Assembly: GCA_025766275.1 (NCBI GenBank)
Contig: JAFKAC010000032.1
Location: forward strand, 62,001 to 126,000
DNA length: 64,000 bases
Reading direction: 5' to 3'
Source of the DNA: Lactarius indigo
Taxonomy: Eukaryota > Basidiomycota > Agaricomycetes > Russulales > Russulaceae
The position numbers were made by a program, and so were the translations under genes. The notes beneath the pieces are model-generated. The model searched no databases and had not been told where the DNA came from. It was given only the letters and a program-made list of their open reading frames with translations. This document shows, piece after piece, positions 11,497 through 22,788 of this stretch (the first letter of the stretch is position 1; each line of letters begins with the position of its first letter).

Positions 11497-12983
11497 AGCG
11501 TCCGTGACACTTGTCGGTCTTGGTTTTCTGGTGGCACTAGGGCAAGGGAGCTGCAGCCTAGGATCATTCCAAAGTCGATTTGGGGCCAGCTGTCCTGGGG
11601 GTGGGGCCACGTTACACGTGCCATCTCCCATATGAGTTTGACAGGTGTGGCAGGGCAGTTAATCAGTATGTGCTCCATTGTTTCTGTTTCGTGACATGTA
11701 GTGCACCACATCCTGTGTCTGTTTTCTGGTATATTTTCCCAGAATTCGCCCAGTCTAAAGATTCCATGCATGGCTTTGAACAGGTATTGTTGGATCTTTG
11801 GTCTGATTGCACATTTTCTGATGTTTTTCCAGATGGTTCCGGCTGTTTCTGGGAGCTTGTTTCTGGGAGCTTGTTGAATGCCAGTACAGCTGCTTTCACA
11901 AGGTCGATGTTTTTCATGGTCGTTGGGCGTGAGTGGGGGGGGCGAAGGTTGCATATGCCTCTATAGGCAGTGGCCTGCGACAGTGAGGCTAGTTTCGCGC
12001 CTTGGAGGTTGAATTCTGCTGGTATATTGAGGGGCAGGTTGTCTGGGTCATCTTTCTCAGCTCCTTCCCTTGCTAACTTGTCACTTTCTTCGTTCCCCAA
12101 GATCCCATTGTGGCCTTTTACCCATTGGAAGGATGTCGTCGCTGTTCTCCTCTTTAGGATGTAGGCCGCTCTTTTAAATAGGGCTGCGTTTTCTATTCCG
12201 ATCCAGCCAGTGTCCTCCCACTTGCCAAGGTTAGTCATTAGCCCTTCTATAACATACTTTGAGTCTGTCTTTATCAGAATTGGCCAGAAGTTGGGGATTT
12301 TGCTGACTGCTGCGATTACAGCTGCGATTTCGCCTATCTGGTTGGATTGTTTGGGGCCTGGGATTCTGATCACTTCATTTGTCGGGTCTTCTCGTCCAAT
12401 CCACATGCCACTCCCGCATCTCGTGTTCGCCTTACCGTTGTTGAGGCATGCACCATCTGTATAGATTGTTATCTTTTGGTGTCACAGGTTCAGACCTACA
12501 GTATAGGGTCTGCGGGCTGGGATTGGGGGTGTTTCTGCTGGGCTGGTGAAGATCCTGAAGCATTCGGTGAGATCGTTTTTACAGGTTATGGATGGGTCGA
12601 AGAGTATCTCCCCATCCTTCTCTTTAGCCCTTGTGTTTTGCCTTTTCCGGTGCCGGGTGAGGGAGAGATTGTTGTGTGGGTCACCTGGGTTCAAGGGGTT
12701 GAGCCTGGGGATGATGTTGTGGATACGGGTGAGTGCTTCTGCTGCACATTTGTGTGGGTGTTGGCAGCCGTTTATTCGGTCCAGCATACAGTCTTCGCAG
12801 TCGCAGCGTGGAGCGGGTGTGTGGGGTATTATGGGGGTAGAGGAGTGCAGCCTTGTGGAGGTCTTGATTAGGTCTGCCACGGTCTTAACATCGTGGTTTT
12901 TGATTAGACATTTTGACTGACAGTTATTCAGGGATCTTGGCTTGGATTTTATGTGGTACCATGCAGGGAGGCTTGCGCGGAGG
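11497..12983 (-). pseudogene. LINE ORF2: RNase H and Cys/His motif
   Basis: The catalytic acidic residues of RNase H are visible in TIYTDGACLN, IGEIAAV, KTDSKYV and NEESDKLA, so the domain is complete in sequence. Downstream is CTTCHETETMEHILINC, the CCHC-like motif near the end of such LINEs. Upstream (12,482-12,880) is a Cys-rich linker ending in an in-frame TGA just before the RNase H. RNase H would remove template RNA during target-primed reverse transcription. The hAT insertion cuts the frame at 12,983. Confidence 0.8.
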
Positions 12984-13205
12984 TAGTGGTGTCAAAGTTC
13001 GGTTCAGTCCGGTTCTTTGCCCCTTGTGGCTAAACTCTGGACCGGACCGAGGGTCCGGTTTAGGATTTGGCCGAACCCTGAACCGGACCCCGGTCCAGGG
13101 TTCACAATGGTCCAGTGCCGGTTCGGGGAGGCTGTGAACCCCGAACCGGACCTGAAGGGGAATTTTCGGTCCGGTTCTGGTTCAGGAGGCCGAACCAAAC
13201 GCTAA
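12984..13205. repeat. hAT left TIR and subterminal motifs
   Basis: The terminal repeat (12,984-13,007) is followed by about 190 bp dense in GGTTC, GAACC and ccggtcc words in both orientations. Such subterminal clusters are where hAT transposases usually bind. Confidence 0.75.
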
Positions 13206-13219
13206 ATTGAGGTGTATAA

Positions 13220-13665
13220 ATCATAGAAACAGTTATCGTGTATTCTACTACAGCACATGGTAAAGTCACTCAAAGCTGAAGCTCGAAGCCTCGAAATCCC
13301 ATTCGTTGCATGCTCATACACGCGTGCCAACTCTTCTTGTACTCCAGTAGACCCCACTGGCCCTTGGCAACATGTGTTCGCACCTGAGCTAGGATATAAG
13401 CGTAAAGTTGAGCGCCAATGAAGGGGTCGGAAAGGGGGGATCGATGTGATGGGGAGGTGGAAGAAGACGGCGGGGACAGGGCAGTGGGCGGTGAGGAAAG
13501 GAAGTAGAGAGGTGTTGGAGGTAGAGAAAAGTCGCTGGAATGCCTGTGTGATACGCATTAGAAGGAAATCGCGAAAGATACGAGACATACCTTATTGCGG
13601 TCGGAAAGTGTGAGGGTGAGCGCCGATTAACAAGCAGGTGTGGAGTCACTGGAATGCCACAAGTT
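13220..13665. repeat. hAT internal direct repeat, copy 1
   Basis: The end of this segment (gcggtcggaaagtgtgag then gagcg) recurs at about 28,105-28,165 in the same orientation. The GA-rich stretch before it recurs in diverged form from about 27,890. It may be a duplicated untranslated or exon/intron segment. Confidence 0.5.
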
Positions 13666-13849
13666 CATATCGTGAACAAGGCCCTCAAGTTTCAGCGACG
13701 AGGCTGCAAGCGTGCTGAATTAAGCACGTACCTGGAACCCCTGGGGGCTGCGCCAGCGGGGTGAGCGGGGATGAGGAAGGAGGGGAGATATATATCCCAA
13801 GAAAGCCAGAGAGCGCTAGCAAGTAGATACCATAACGAGCAGGGTCGGT

Positions 13850-14060
13850 GACGAGTTGTTGGCATTGACGTAGCACGCTGGTTGAAGCCGGAGTAAGACA
13901 GGGAGAGAGAAACTGAGAAGAACGCGGCGCACCTTCTGACAAGCAGGCCGGTCATCAGCCGCCGAAGGTACATGCAATGACCAGGCCCCGCAGCACGGAG
14001 AATGGAGAGGAGTGTTCTGAGGCAGGACCCTTGACGACGGCCGAATGAGAGTGAGCGAGA
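13850..14060. repeat. hAT internal inverted repeat, arm 1
   Basis: The complement of this segment resembles 18,180-18,410: shared words include gtcgtcaagggtcctgcctc, ccgatgacc-like, and gaaggtgcgcc-like. The two arms flank the transposase gene in opposite orientation. Confidence 0.5.
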
Positions 14061-14278
14061 CGAGAAAAAAAGGGAGACGAGAAAAAAGGATGACAAGAGA
14101 TGACGGCTAGTTGCGGGGCTTCAATCGGGCCGAAAAGAGAAATGAGACAAGTTGGCGACTCGGCGCTGATATCATGATATTTTCAGAGAAAACGAGCGGT
14201 GGAACATGAAACGGACCGTATGGACGAGTATGCTACGGACTAAATATCATATTTATTCTATAGCTTTATTTTCTAATC

Positions 14279-17200
14279 TCACTGTAATGACTCCAAGATC
14301 GAGTCAACGTCAATTGGGTCGATCTCCGTGTCCCCAGCATAGTCAACGTCCAATGATTGTACAAGGGCGTCGAAGTGTTCTGCTGCCTGTGTGACGGCAG
14401 AGATATGCCCGTTCCTGTAAGCGCTCTTGAGTATTTGAAGCCCCTCAAATATTTCCGGGGTCAGCGAGTTTCTTCGTGAGCAGCCGGTTATCCCCCCACT
14501 GCTAAATGCGCGTTCCGATGGTGTGGCGGATCCCTGGATTGGGAGGTAATCCCGGGCGATCCTCTTCAGTGTGGGGTATTTTACATCGCTCTGGGTCTTT
14601 GTTTATATCCATTCGTTAAAAGTACGCTGGACAGAAATAAAAGAACTCACCCCCCACCATGAAACGACGTCGTCCACACTCTCAACCCCAGATTGTAGGT
14701 ATTGCTTGAGTTCGTCTCGAGGATTGCCATCCGCCTTCTCTTTTTGTTGGAACAACTTGACGGCCTCCAGAAGGTACGAACCGCCGTAATGGGCCGATGG
14801 CTTAGGCGTGGGTGGCACGATGGTGTCTTCAGCACGCGTTGTAGTTTCCAAAGTAATATGATATTTGTCGAACTAACAAGGTAATATCGGTAAAAACAAT
14901 TGGGTGTTAAAAAAAATCACGTACCACTTCCTCAAGCTCCTTCATAGCGGCAGCATGTTGTTCGTGATCCCATCGGACTCGGAAATATAGATCCTTGAGA
15001 TTCAGATCGAGAACTGGCGTAGTCAGCTCAAAATCAAGAAAGAGCACAAACGCGAGAACTCACCGACACATATGAAATAAGTGACACGTGACCCTTCGAC
15101 ACGAGCATACCATTTGCGAAGATTTTTGAGTCCTTCGTTCAGCGCGTCCTTCAGCTCGCGGTATTGAATGTGATCGGCCATGGTTTCCCAATTTTTGATG
15201 AGAAACTCGAAAGTTGAGAGGACACGCCAAATGGTCGGGGTGTGCTCTTTCGAGAACGTCTGCTGAGCGTCGGACAGCTCCTGGTGGAGCGTTAATAATA
15301 ACAAGAAGGCAACAATTGGAAGAAAAAAACACACACTCTTATTGAATATTTGATTTTGGCGAGCCGTTCCCAGTCTTTCTGGGTCAACTGAAAGTCGGCG
15401 TAGCTCCGCTGCCCAGTCAAGCTTGGGACTTGGTCGTTCGCATCTGCGAGCAGAATGAATTGATCGATTCCCTGTAGGAAATAGGTGTCAGTGATTGAGA
15501 TGATGAAAACATGACACGTACCAATCGTAGCTTGAGAAACCGGTCGAGGAAGCTGTAGAGGGATCCCCAGCGAGTTCGGATCCACATGATAAGTTCCAAG
15601 GGCACAGTCCCAACTTGAATGCAGGTCTCTCTGAAGTAGGCTCTGGCCTGCGGCGATTTACGAATCTGCAGTGTAACGCACACACATTAGCGCAAACGCA
15701 AGTCCGATGTGGAAGGAACTTGCCTGTTTGACCAAGGCGACTGCTTTTCCCAGTGAATTACCTGAGTCGAAGACTTCCTCGTCCTCGTCCTCGTCCTCGT
15801 CCTCATTGTCATTAGGATCCTCCGGGTCTGGCCCGGTGAAAGTGTTCCTATAAATGGTGTCAGAGCCCAGACCTGGCGCAACCTTCTGTATGAAGTGCTT
15901 CGCTGCGAGGTGGAGCGAGTGCTCCATGCACCTGAGAGTTCAATTAGAAAGCGTTCGGGAATACCTGGATGTACCAGGACTTACAACATATCATGTTCCG
16001 CGGCGCTCCATCCGTCTTCTGTAGCAGCAAGCTTGTTCTGGAGCACGCAAATGGTTGTCCGATTAACGGCTGCCCCATCACTGGTAAACCAGCCGATCTA
16101 TGCGGGTTCTGAGTGAGTTACAAGACGAGAGAGACAACGAAAGCGTCACCTTGCCATGAAGCCCGTAGCTGTCTAGCGTACGAGCCAGGATGTCGGCCAT
16201 ATTCTTACCCGTGTGCCTACCCTTGATTTCCTCGAATATGAGTTGTTCACGCCCGAGGCGCCACATGTGCGGTTGATCTGCTGGTGTGTCTATATAATGG
16301 GCTGTGACGGATAAATAAGGGTCGCCAGGTTCCGAGGTCCACGCGTCAAAAGTGAACGATATCTTGCCGGGGGCTCTCTTCATGTTCTCGCGCATTCTTC
16401 CCTGTGCGATGTGAACGCGTCTAAGTACCTCAGTGCGAATTGTGTTGCGGGAGGGTATGTCCTTCTCCAAAAGAGAAGGCCGACAGAACTTGAGGAGGCG
16501 GCGAAAAGCGCCGCGCTCGACCAACAAGAATGCCTGAAGGCAAAAGGAGATCAGATTATATGGCATCATAATGTCCATAATCACTCACCTCGTCTTCGCA
16601 GACAATAAGTTCGATGATGTGGTCGAGTAAACCTGCGGTCGTAAATGGAGGGACCTTTGGTTCGCGAGTGACCACACCATCTAAACTTGTCTGGGTGAGG
16701 CTACACGAAATGTGAACCGATCGTGTAGTGAATATAAGATAGCAGCAACGTACCTGCTGCTGCGTGATATGAACTGATCATCAAGTGAATATAGGATAGC
16801 AGTGACGTACCTGCTGCTGCGTGAACTAGCAGGAAGGCGAGAGAGGGCGCGGGGATGTGGCTGGATGCCAAGCACTTTGCAGCGTTTGCGATACAGGTCC
16901 ACATGATGCCTAAAAGGATCAGAAGATTGCGTGAATAGAGAGTAGTAATTTACCTTGCAATATGCATCCGCAAAGAGCTCGTGCTTCCTGTCAATATGCA
17001 CGAGTTCCGGTTGATCGAGAGATCCTTCCTTCAAATAACTTCAGCGAAGGAAAACAGGAAAACGAAATAAAAATACTCACTCACAGATCGTGCACAAGTG
17101 TGCATCGGAGATCTTGCCTGTGACCGGGTGCTTATACTCCTTTTTTCGATTAAAGATAAGGCGGATGTCTGCCGTAGGGTTTTGTTTCGGTTTGAAGTTC

Positions 17201-17760
17201 AGGGCCTAACCGATCGATGAGAATATGTACAGAGATGTGAGTAGGGGACATACCTCATGGTCCGCATCTGCCATCGCCCTGATAGACTCGTAGTCGCCGG
17301 TGGACGCAAGGTTGCCCACATCTTGTGGCTCCATGGAAGCATCACTGTCAGGCACATTGGACAGATCATTCACGTCGTGTGTTGGCACCACGGAACTGTC
17401 GTCGTCGTCGTCGCCGTCGTCGCCGTCGTATGATGAGGCATCGTCCATATCGACACTGATCTTGCGTGCGATGCGCCGATCTTCAGTAGACACACTCGGG
17501 GCCTTGCGTTTAGAACCTGGCTTGACACCTCTCGCCACTGCAGAACCCAAAGATGCCTCGGCCTCGGCTGCCTCAAGAGCTCGCCGAGATGGGCAATGAG
17601 CACGTCCTGATCGCCTAGCGCTGACAGCAGAACCACCCAAGCTCTGAGAAGGAAATGGGATCGACTCATCTGCGTCGAATGTCCAAGTCATCTCCGAGGC
17701 ATCTTTCAAGGATCCATCGGGTCGGACGGCATGACCCAGATCTTCCGTGTTCGAGGACAT
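14279..17760 (-). CDS. hAT-family transposase (spliced)
   Basis: Cut-and-paste transposase for the surrounding hAT element. The ATG is at 17,760 and the stop at 14,279-14,281. Exon 1 (17,760-17,254) is an acidic, low-complexity N-terminus. Exon 2 (from 17,205) has HLCTIC, the start of a BED-type zinc finger. Later exons give FTFDAWTSEPGDPYLSVTAH (first catalytic Asp), WFTSDGAAVN (second), CMEHSLHLAAKHF (the C..H motif), and an acidic D/E run. The C-terminal dimerisation block follows, with DYLPIQGSATPSERAFSS and NSLTPEIFEGLQILKSAYR. I found no obvious frameshift across roughly ten exons, so it may be functional. Exon limits are by eye. One intron region carries a tandem duplication that repeats a splice donor (see findings). 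Confidence 0.8.
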
Positions 17761-17941
17761 GGTCTGAAAGGTGAGTTGGTCGTCGTAGGGACATACCTGG
17801 TTTTTATCCTTTTTTCCCCCTCATATCTGTACGTTAATGTCGCAGAGGTGAAGACGTGAAGAGCCCTAGTGGTGAGGTGGTGAGAGGACAGCGCGTAATG
17901 GATCCAAAAAAAAGACAGAGGACAACCCGTCGGCCTGACAC

Positions 17942-18513
17942 GTGACTGGGCTTCCCAGATCTGCATTGAGTCATGTTTCGTCTATTTTTCCCATCACTCG
18001 CTTCGATTTTCAACAAGCTTTCTTTCCTTCCCCCACCATTGTCTCGCCTCTGGTTGCTCCTTCTCTCCTCGTCAGATGCCCAACCGCTCCGACGTTATCG
18101 GCTGTTCTCGACCACCTACACCATAGCCGACAATACCTCGGTCGAAACATCGTCAAGGGTCCCGCATCAAAACATTCCCCTCCATTCTGTCTTGCGGGCT
18201 GTCGTCAAGGGTCTCGCCTTCGGGCCGTCGTCAAGGGTCCTGCCTCAGAACATTCTCCTCCATCCCCTGTCCTGCAGGCCTTGTTATTGCATACACCTTT
18301 GTCGGCCGATGACCGCCTGTTTGTCTGGAAAAAGGTGCGCCACGATCTTCTCATTTTCTCTCTTCCTCTCTCACTCCGACTTCAACTAGTGTCATGTCAA
18401 CACTGTTTCATGGAACACACTGTAGTCGGCAAAAGGTTTGAATTCGCCTGTCGTACTATCTATGCACAGGGTTGGCCATTACTCTCTCCAGCCGCTCCTG
18501 TCGTTCTGTTCCT
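17942..18513. repeat. hAT internal inverted repeat, arm 2, and promoter side
   Basis: This stretch lies just upstream of the transposase start on the minus strand. Its core (18,180-18,410) is the inverted partner of 13,850-14,060. A plus-strand frame is open across it, but it reads low-complexity sequence and the complement of the adjacent minus-strand gene, so I do not call it coding. Confidence 0.4.
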
Positions 18514-19185
18514 TTACGTGCGTGAGCACTTCCAGTCCCCCTCCGGCAGCGGGGCGTTACTCATCATGGCGGCGACCCTCTTTCTAGGTTTGGTATGTTT
18601 TTGGGCTTCGTCGCTGTCAGGCTCGTCTTTATGGACGTCCCCTAAGACAAAACCGGTGTTGGTGCTGTCACCAGTGTTAGCCTGGCCTGAAGCCTGTATA
18701 TCCGCTCTCCAGTTGGCCCGGGCGTTGGGCCCCTCCGGTACTAGTAGGGTGGTATTGCACCGCTTGAGGCCTTTAGTGCTGGATATGGCAGCAAGGGTGA
18801 AGTCCGAGTATTCGGTCTCATCGTCCGAGCATTCAGTCTCGTCGTCCGAGTCTTCGGCCTCATCGTCACCGCTCTGAGACTCGCCTGGACAGCTCGTGAC
18901 ACTGCCGTCCCCGAGGTCGCCCATCATGCCCATGGTAGGTCTAGCTTCATAAGTCATTTTACGCTAGTAGGCCGATTACTCGCACTTACTCTGTGTCAGG
19001 TTCGGTTTCGCCAGTATCCAAGACCCTGAAAGATTTCATGTACATTGAAACGCTGCTCAGGCTGGGAAGTTGAATCCCCGCCGCTGATCTTGTTGCTGAC
19101 TTAGGACCTCCCTCAGTTGTTGCAATCTGCGCAATGGCCACCTGACGCTTGGCGTCGGCATCTGATAGATGTTTCCCAACAGGCA
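18514..19185 (-). CDS. Hypothetical gene inside the hAT element
   Basis: Two minus-strand blocks look like exons of one gene. The first runs from an ATG at 19,185 (MPVGKHLSDADAKRQ) to a gtaagt donor near 18,990. The second covers roughly 18,950-18,514 and includes an acidic Ser/Asp repeat (SDDETE twice). The splice acceptor is uncertain. The frame lies head-to-tail with the transposase, between it and the right end of the element. I recognise no domain. It could be an accessory hAT protein, a captured host fragment, or non-coding. Confidence 0.35.
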
Positions 19186-19429
19186 TGCCGGAGGAGACTC
19201 GGGGAGGTTGAAAGATGCGTGGCGTAGGGAAAAGAAAAAAAAAAAACAAAGGTACGTCTGTTTCCACCGTCGATAATTTGATTTTCTTATGATACCGCTC
19301 GCAATCCCGTGTGTCACGTCCGTGTGTCGCACAATTGAGTCGGAAGCACCATGACTCCCGGTGTTTCGATTCTTTATGCAACCATCGAAGACACCGGACA
19401 GATGTTTGCCTCGGCAGCCTCACACCCCC

Positions 19430-20880
19430 TTTACGTCCTTACAGACGCTCTTCGTGTATCGTGTATTCGTGTTTCTCTGCTTATTTGACCACTACACACA
19501 ATCCTGTCGTCGTCCCTCCCTGCTGGCTCATGTATGTATTGATCACTACAAGACCTCCGACACACTTGATTCCGACATTTGAGCTTGGCGGAGTAGGCTC
19601 GACATCACGTTCAGAGTTCAGACATCTTCCGTCAAGGGTTCTGTCCAAAGTGGGACTCTATTCCGATGGATCCTTGGACATGTTAGTTTATGGCATCCGG
19701 AGACAAGGACCGGTTACCGGAAGTACGTCCATCTACAAGAACAGCAAATTTAGAAGTCTGCATGAGATTGTATTCGCTCGAACTCACATTTGCACGATTG
19801 TCAAGCCAAAGAGGCTACCGGTTTAATAAGTAGCTGCATGGAAGCACCCAAGCAGGACTCACGTAGTACTGATGAGTAGCCCGGTGGCCCCGACAAAAGC
19901 CGCTCCAAAGGAAATGTCAACGACAGACGGGCTAAGCATGGTGTGAAGCTGTACTTTCAAGGGATATGGAATACCTCACCAAGAAAAGTTTGACTTACAA
20001 CGAACATAAACTGGTGGCGTGGTGCTAATGGCCGAGAAAGGCGGACGTTGGACAGGCGACTCCGAACGGCTGAAACTGAGTGGTTTCAAGCCTACTACAG
20101 TACATAAGGGCCGCGGTGCCCAACGTAAAGTTGATGTTCGATGTTCAGCTGCCACCAGGAGACGCGGCAGCGGCGGCACTTCCGAGTCTGATGTACGTCA
20201 CACGGACAGTGCGACACTCGGACAGGGTTGTGAGTTGTGACAAAACGAGCCGAATACTTAGTGTAGTAATGGACCGAGTGTATGGCGTCGTAACTACTGT
20301 GTATCCCTGGGGTCCAACAATCAATCAGCTAAAAGCTGCAATCGTCGACGGGTAGAGACACAGACCCCCCACACTACACCTCTTCCGCGCTCTGAGAGTC
20401 ACCTCCAACATGCCTGTTGATGTGTCCATCAATGGCCGATGCGCACCCCTGCCGAATACACCACACTACAGTCAGTCACAGGGTCAACCTCGTCTAGGAG
20501 ACGAACCGGATATGCGCCCATGTCCCTGCGTCGTGGTGATCACCAGGGTGATCTGGGTGCCCGTGACTGGTAATGTCGTGACCCACCATACGCAAGTGTA
20601 AATACACGCGTGGTGACGCCACCTCTGGGTGGAGTACACCATGTATGGTGTGCGGACATCAGCCCTTGGTCCAAAATCAGTCTCACTGTACACACAAAAC
20701 CCGTCAATAGACTTGAAAGTGTAAAAACATCCAATACGATACCATTAACCATCCTTGATCATCAGAGAACACGTCTAAGATGTTGCAAGTGCCCAGGCGT
20801 GATGCGGCGCAAGTGGGCGCGCAGGCTTCCGCGGGGCAAGAGATGTCGTATGTAGTTCCGTGGCAGTTGTGGCCGCGCCC
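19430..20880. other. hAT interior, no recognised gene
   Basis: The frames here are short and unfamiliar. Local palindromes such as gtggtgatcaccagg (near 20,534) and acaccatgtatggtgt (near 20,637) are present. It may be passenger or an older nested insertion whose ends I cannot see. Confidence 0.35.
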
Positions 20881-20884
20881 GTGT

Positions 20885-21250
20885 TAAATAGCTAAGCCCG
20901 CACACGAGTGCTGCGGGGTCGGTAAAGGGAATGGTGAGCTACATGGAGCCCCGCTGGATTGGGTGGTTGCAGGTGATCGGAAACAGTCGTGCATGCTTCC
21001 GCACAATGCAAGACTTCACAGACGTGGGTGCCTTGGTCGTAGACGCGTCATGCGCAATTTCCTAAGGCCGCGCGCAAGTGTGGCGAGATCGGGAATATGA
21101 ACAGTGGGCTATGGTCAATAGTGATCGGAAATGGTCATGCACGCTTCCGCAGGACGCGAAACTTCGCGGAGATAGCCTCCTCGGTCTTTGATGGGTCGCG
21201 CTAGAGTCGGTAAGGCCGCGCGTGGGTGCGGCACGCTGGGGAAACCGGGG
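20885..21250. repeat. Degenerate tandem repeat, about 160 bp period
   Basis: Two and a half diverged units start near 20,887, 21,056 and 21,204. Shared words include gtgatcggaaa, atgcttccgca / acgcttccgca and aaggccgcgcg. The Copia element inserted shortly after this array. Confidence 0.5.
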
Positions 21251-21382
21251 AACGCGAGGGGGAACGTTAAAAAGTCGAAATGTGCAAAGAGCCCTAAGGG
21301 CGCTAAGGACAGTCAGGACGAAAATGGAAAACGTTCGAAACGTCCTAAGGACGCTAAGTGCTAAGCATGCTATCGTAAGCAA

Positions 21383-22007
21383 TGTTGATAAGTGACCCTT
21401 GCGCACTTAGCGGCTCGTACGGACCGGACTTGCAGCATGGACTGCTTTAGATTAGATATACAGGACTTGTAAATTAGATACTGATTGATCTGTACAATCT
21501 AGACTTACCATTGCGTCATCTATGACATCACTGTAGATCTATGACATCATGCATCCGGACTCTGCATTGTATAACGCCTTTGTACTTTCCTTTGTTCCGT
21601 ACTTAGCTTTATCTTTATTATGATGTCACTATGATATCATTTGCTTCTGGACTCTCCTTATCCTTTCTTCCCTTGTTCTCAGAACGTCCACTCCTTTGTC
21701 CGTTTGTAGAACAACACTTCCTTGTACTGCGTGACTTAGTGTTACATCCCTTGTACAGTGTCACTACCAGAAAGTGTATAAGTAGAGTACCATGTACGCT
21801 CCTGGTCCACATCAGTTCTCACTGCTTGTGTGCCAGGTAAGCTCCCTTCTCTCCAATGTAACAACATCAGTTCTCACTGCTTGTGTGCCAGACATCCTCT
21901 TTGCTTCCACTTGCAAGATCTCCCTCTGCTGCTTTCCAGCTGCTTAGTTTATCTCACCACAGTCTTCAGTCCACTGTGAGTATGCTATTCATCTGTGCTG
22001 TTCATCA
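21383..22007 (+). repeat. Copia 5' LTR
   Basis: 625 bp, TG...CA ends, and identical by eye to 27,119-27,743. A direct repeat of about 30 bp (catcagttctcactgcttgt...) occurs twice within it. A TATA-like tgtataagtaga sits near 21,774. Confidence 0.95.
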
Positions 22008-22021
22008 GGTTATGGGCCCTG
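22008..22021 (+). promoter_or_regulatory. Probable Copia primer-binding site
   Basis: ggttatgggccctg begins directly after the LTR. Its complement, cagggcccataacc, resembles the anticodon arm of initiator tRNA-Met (it contains cat flanked by cc and aacc). Copia-type elements are known to prime from cleaved initiator tRNA-Met halves. One or more mismatches are likely, so this is an inference. Confidence 0.5.
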
Positions 22022-22788
22022 GTGCCCTAGCCACTCCACTTGGCTGGTCACTGTCTTCCTAGAAGGACACACCAGGCTAAGGTCTGTCTGGGGCCTTACC
22101 AGCCTTGCCCAAGGCAGAGAGCAGTGGGGCGCCACTTGTCTCCGCTGAGGAACCTCCTGTGTATGTACTGCCCAGTAGTCCTACTTTCACCCCTACTGTT
22201 TTCCTAGCCCCTGCGCTATGCGCAAGGAGACTGGGTCTGGTAGCCCCTTAACTTCAAAATATCCAGGCGTGCATGGCCCACTGGGCTGTGTATTGTGGAG
22301 CTTAGCGCCAGCTGTCTCTGGTGCTCCACACTGGGCGCAGGATCTCCTCACCATGGGAGTGTAAAACCTGGTTCAGGCTCTGGGGGGTGTTCACCATTAT
22401 GGTGTTCTGCAACCAGATACCTACCTTGTAGCGGCAATGGGAAAGGATTCAGTAAAGCCACTTGTGGCGATGAGGCAACCAACAGGCCGAGGAGGCTGAG
22501 GTAGACAGCCTTGGGCTCTGAAAGCAATCCCTTCACCTTCCCCCTGATGCAAACCATTTGAGCTGTGTCCTAGACACATCCTGGCTGGCAGCTAGCTCAT
22601 GGTATAGCAAAGGGACTCTTCCAACCTGGGCCTAGCCCTTGTATCACTGGCATACTATCAGGAGGCAGGACGCGTTAGCGCTCTGGCCTTACAGAATCAC
22701 AGACAGGAGTGGTATCCCCCTCTATCTTTGTCTTGCAACTATAAAGCACTATCGCTGACTGCTCCTCGGCGATAGATAAATCATCCCA

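Noticed and set aside
12347..12871. Plus-strand frame of 174 codons
   Set aside because: Antisense shadow of the LINE RNase H and linker, which carry recognisable motifs on the minus strand.
17942..18877. Plus-strand frame of 311 codons
   Set aside because: It runs antisense to the hypothetical minus-strand exon and across an internal repeat. Its protein is low-complexity, and no splice or start context supports it.
22295..22557. Small frames in the Copia leader
   Set aside because: Short frames on both strands over the same bases, in a leader region; no evidence of translation.
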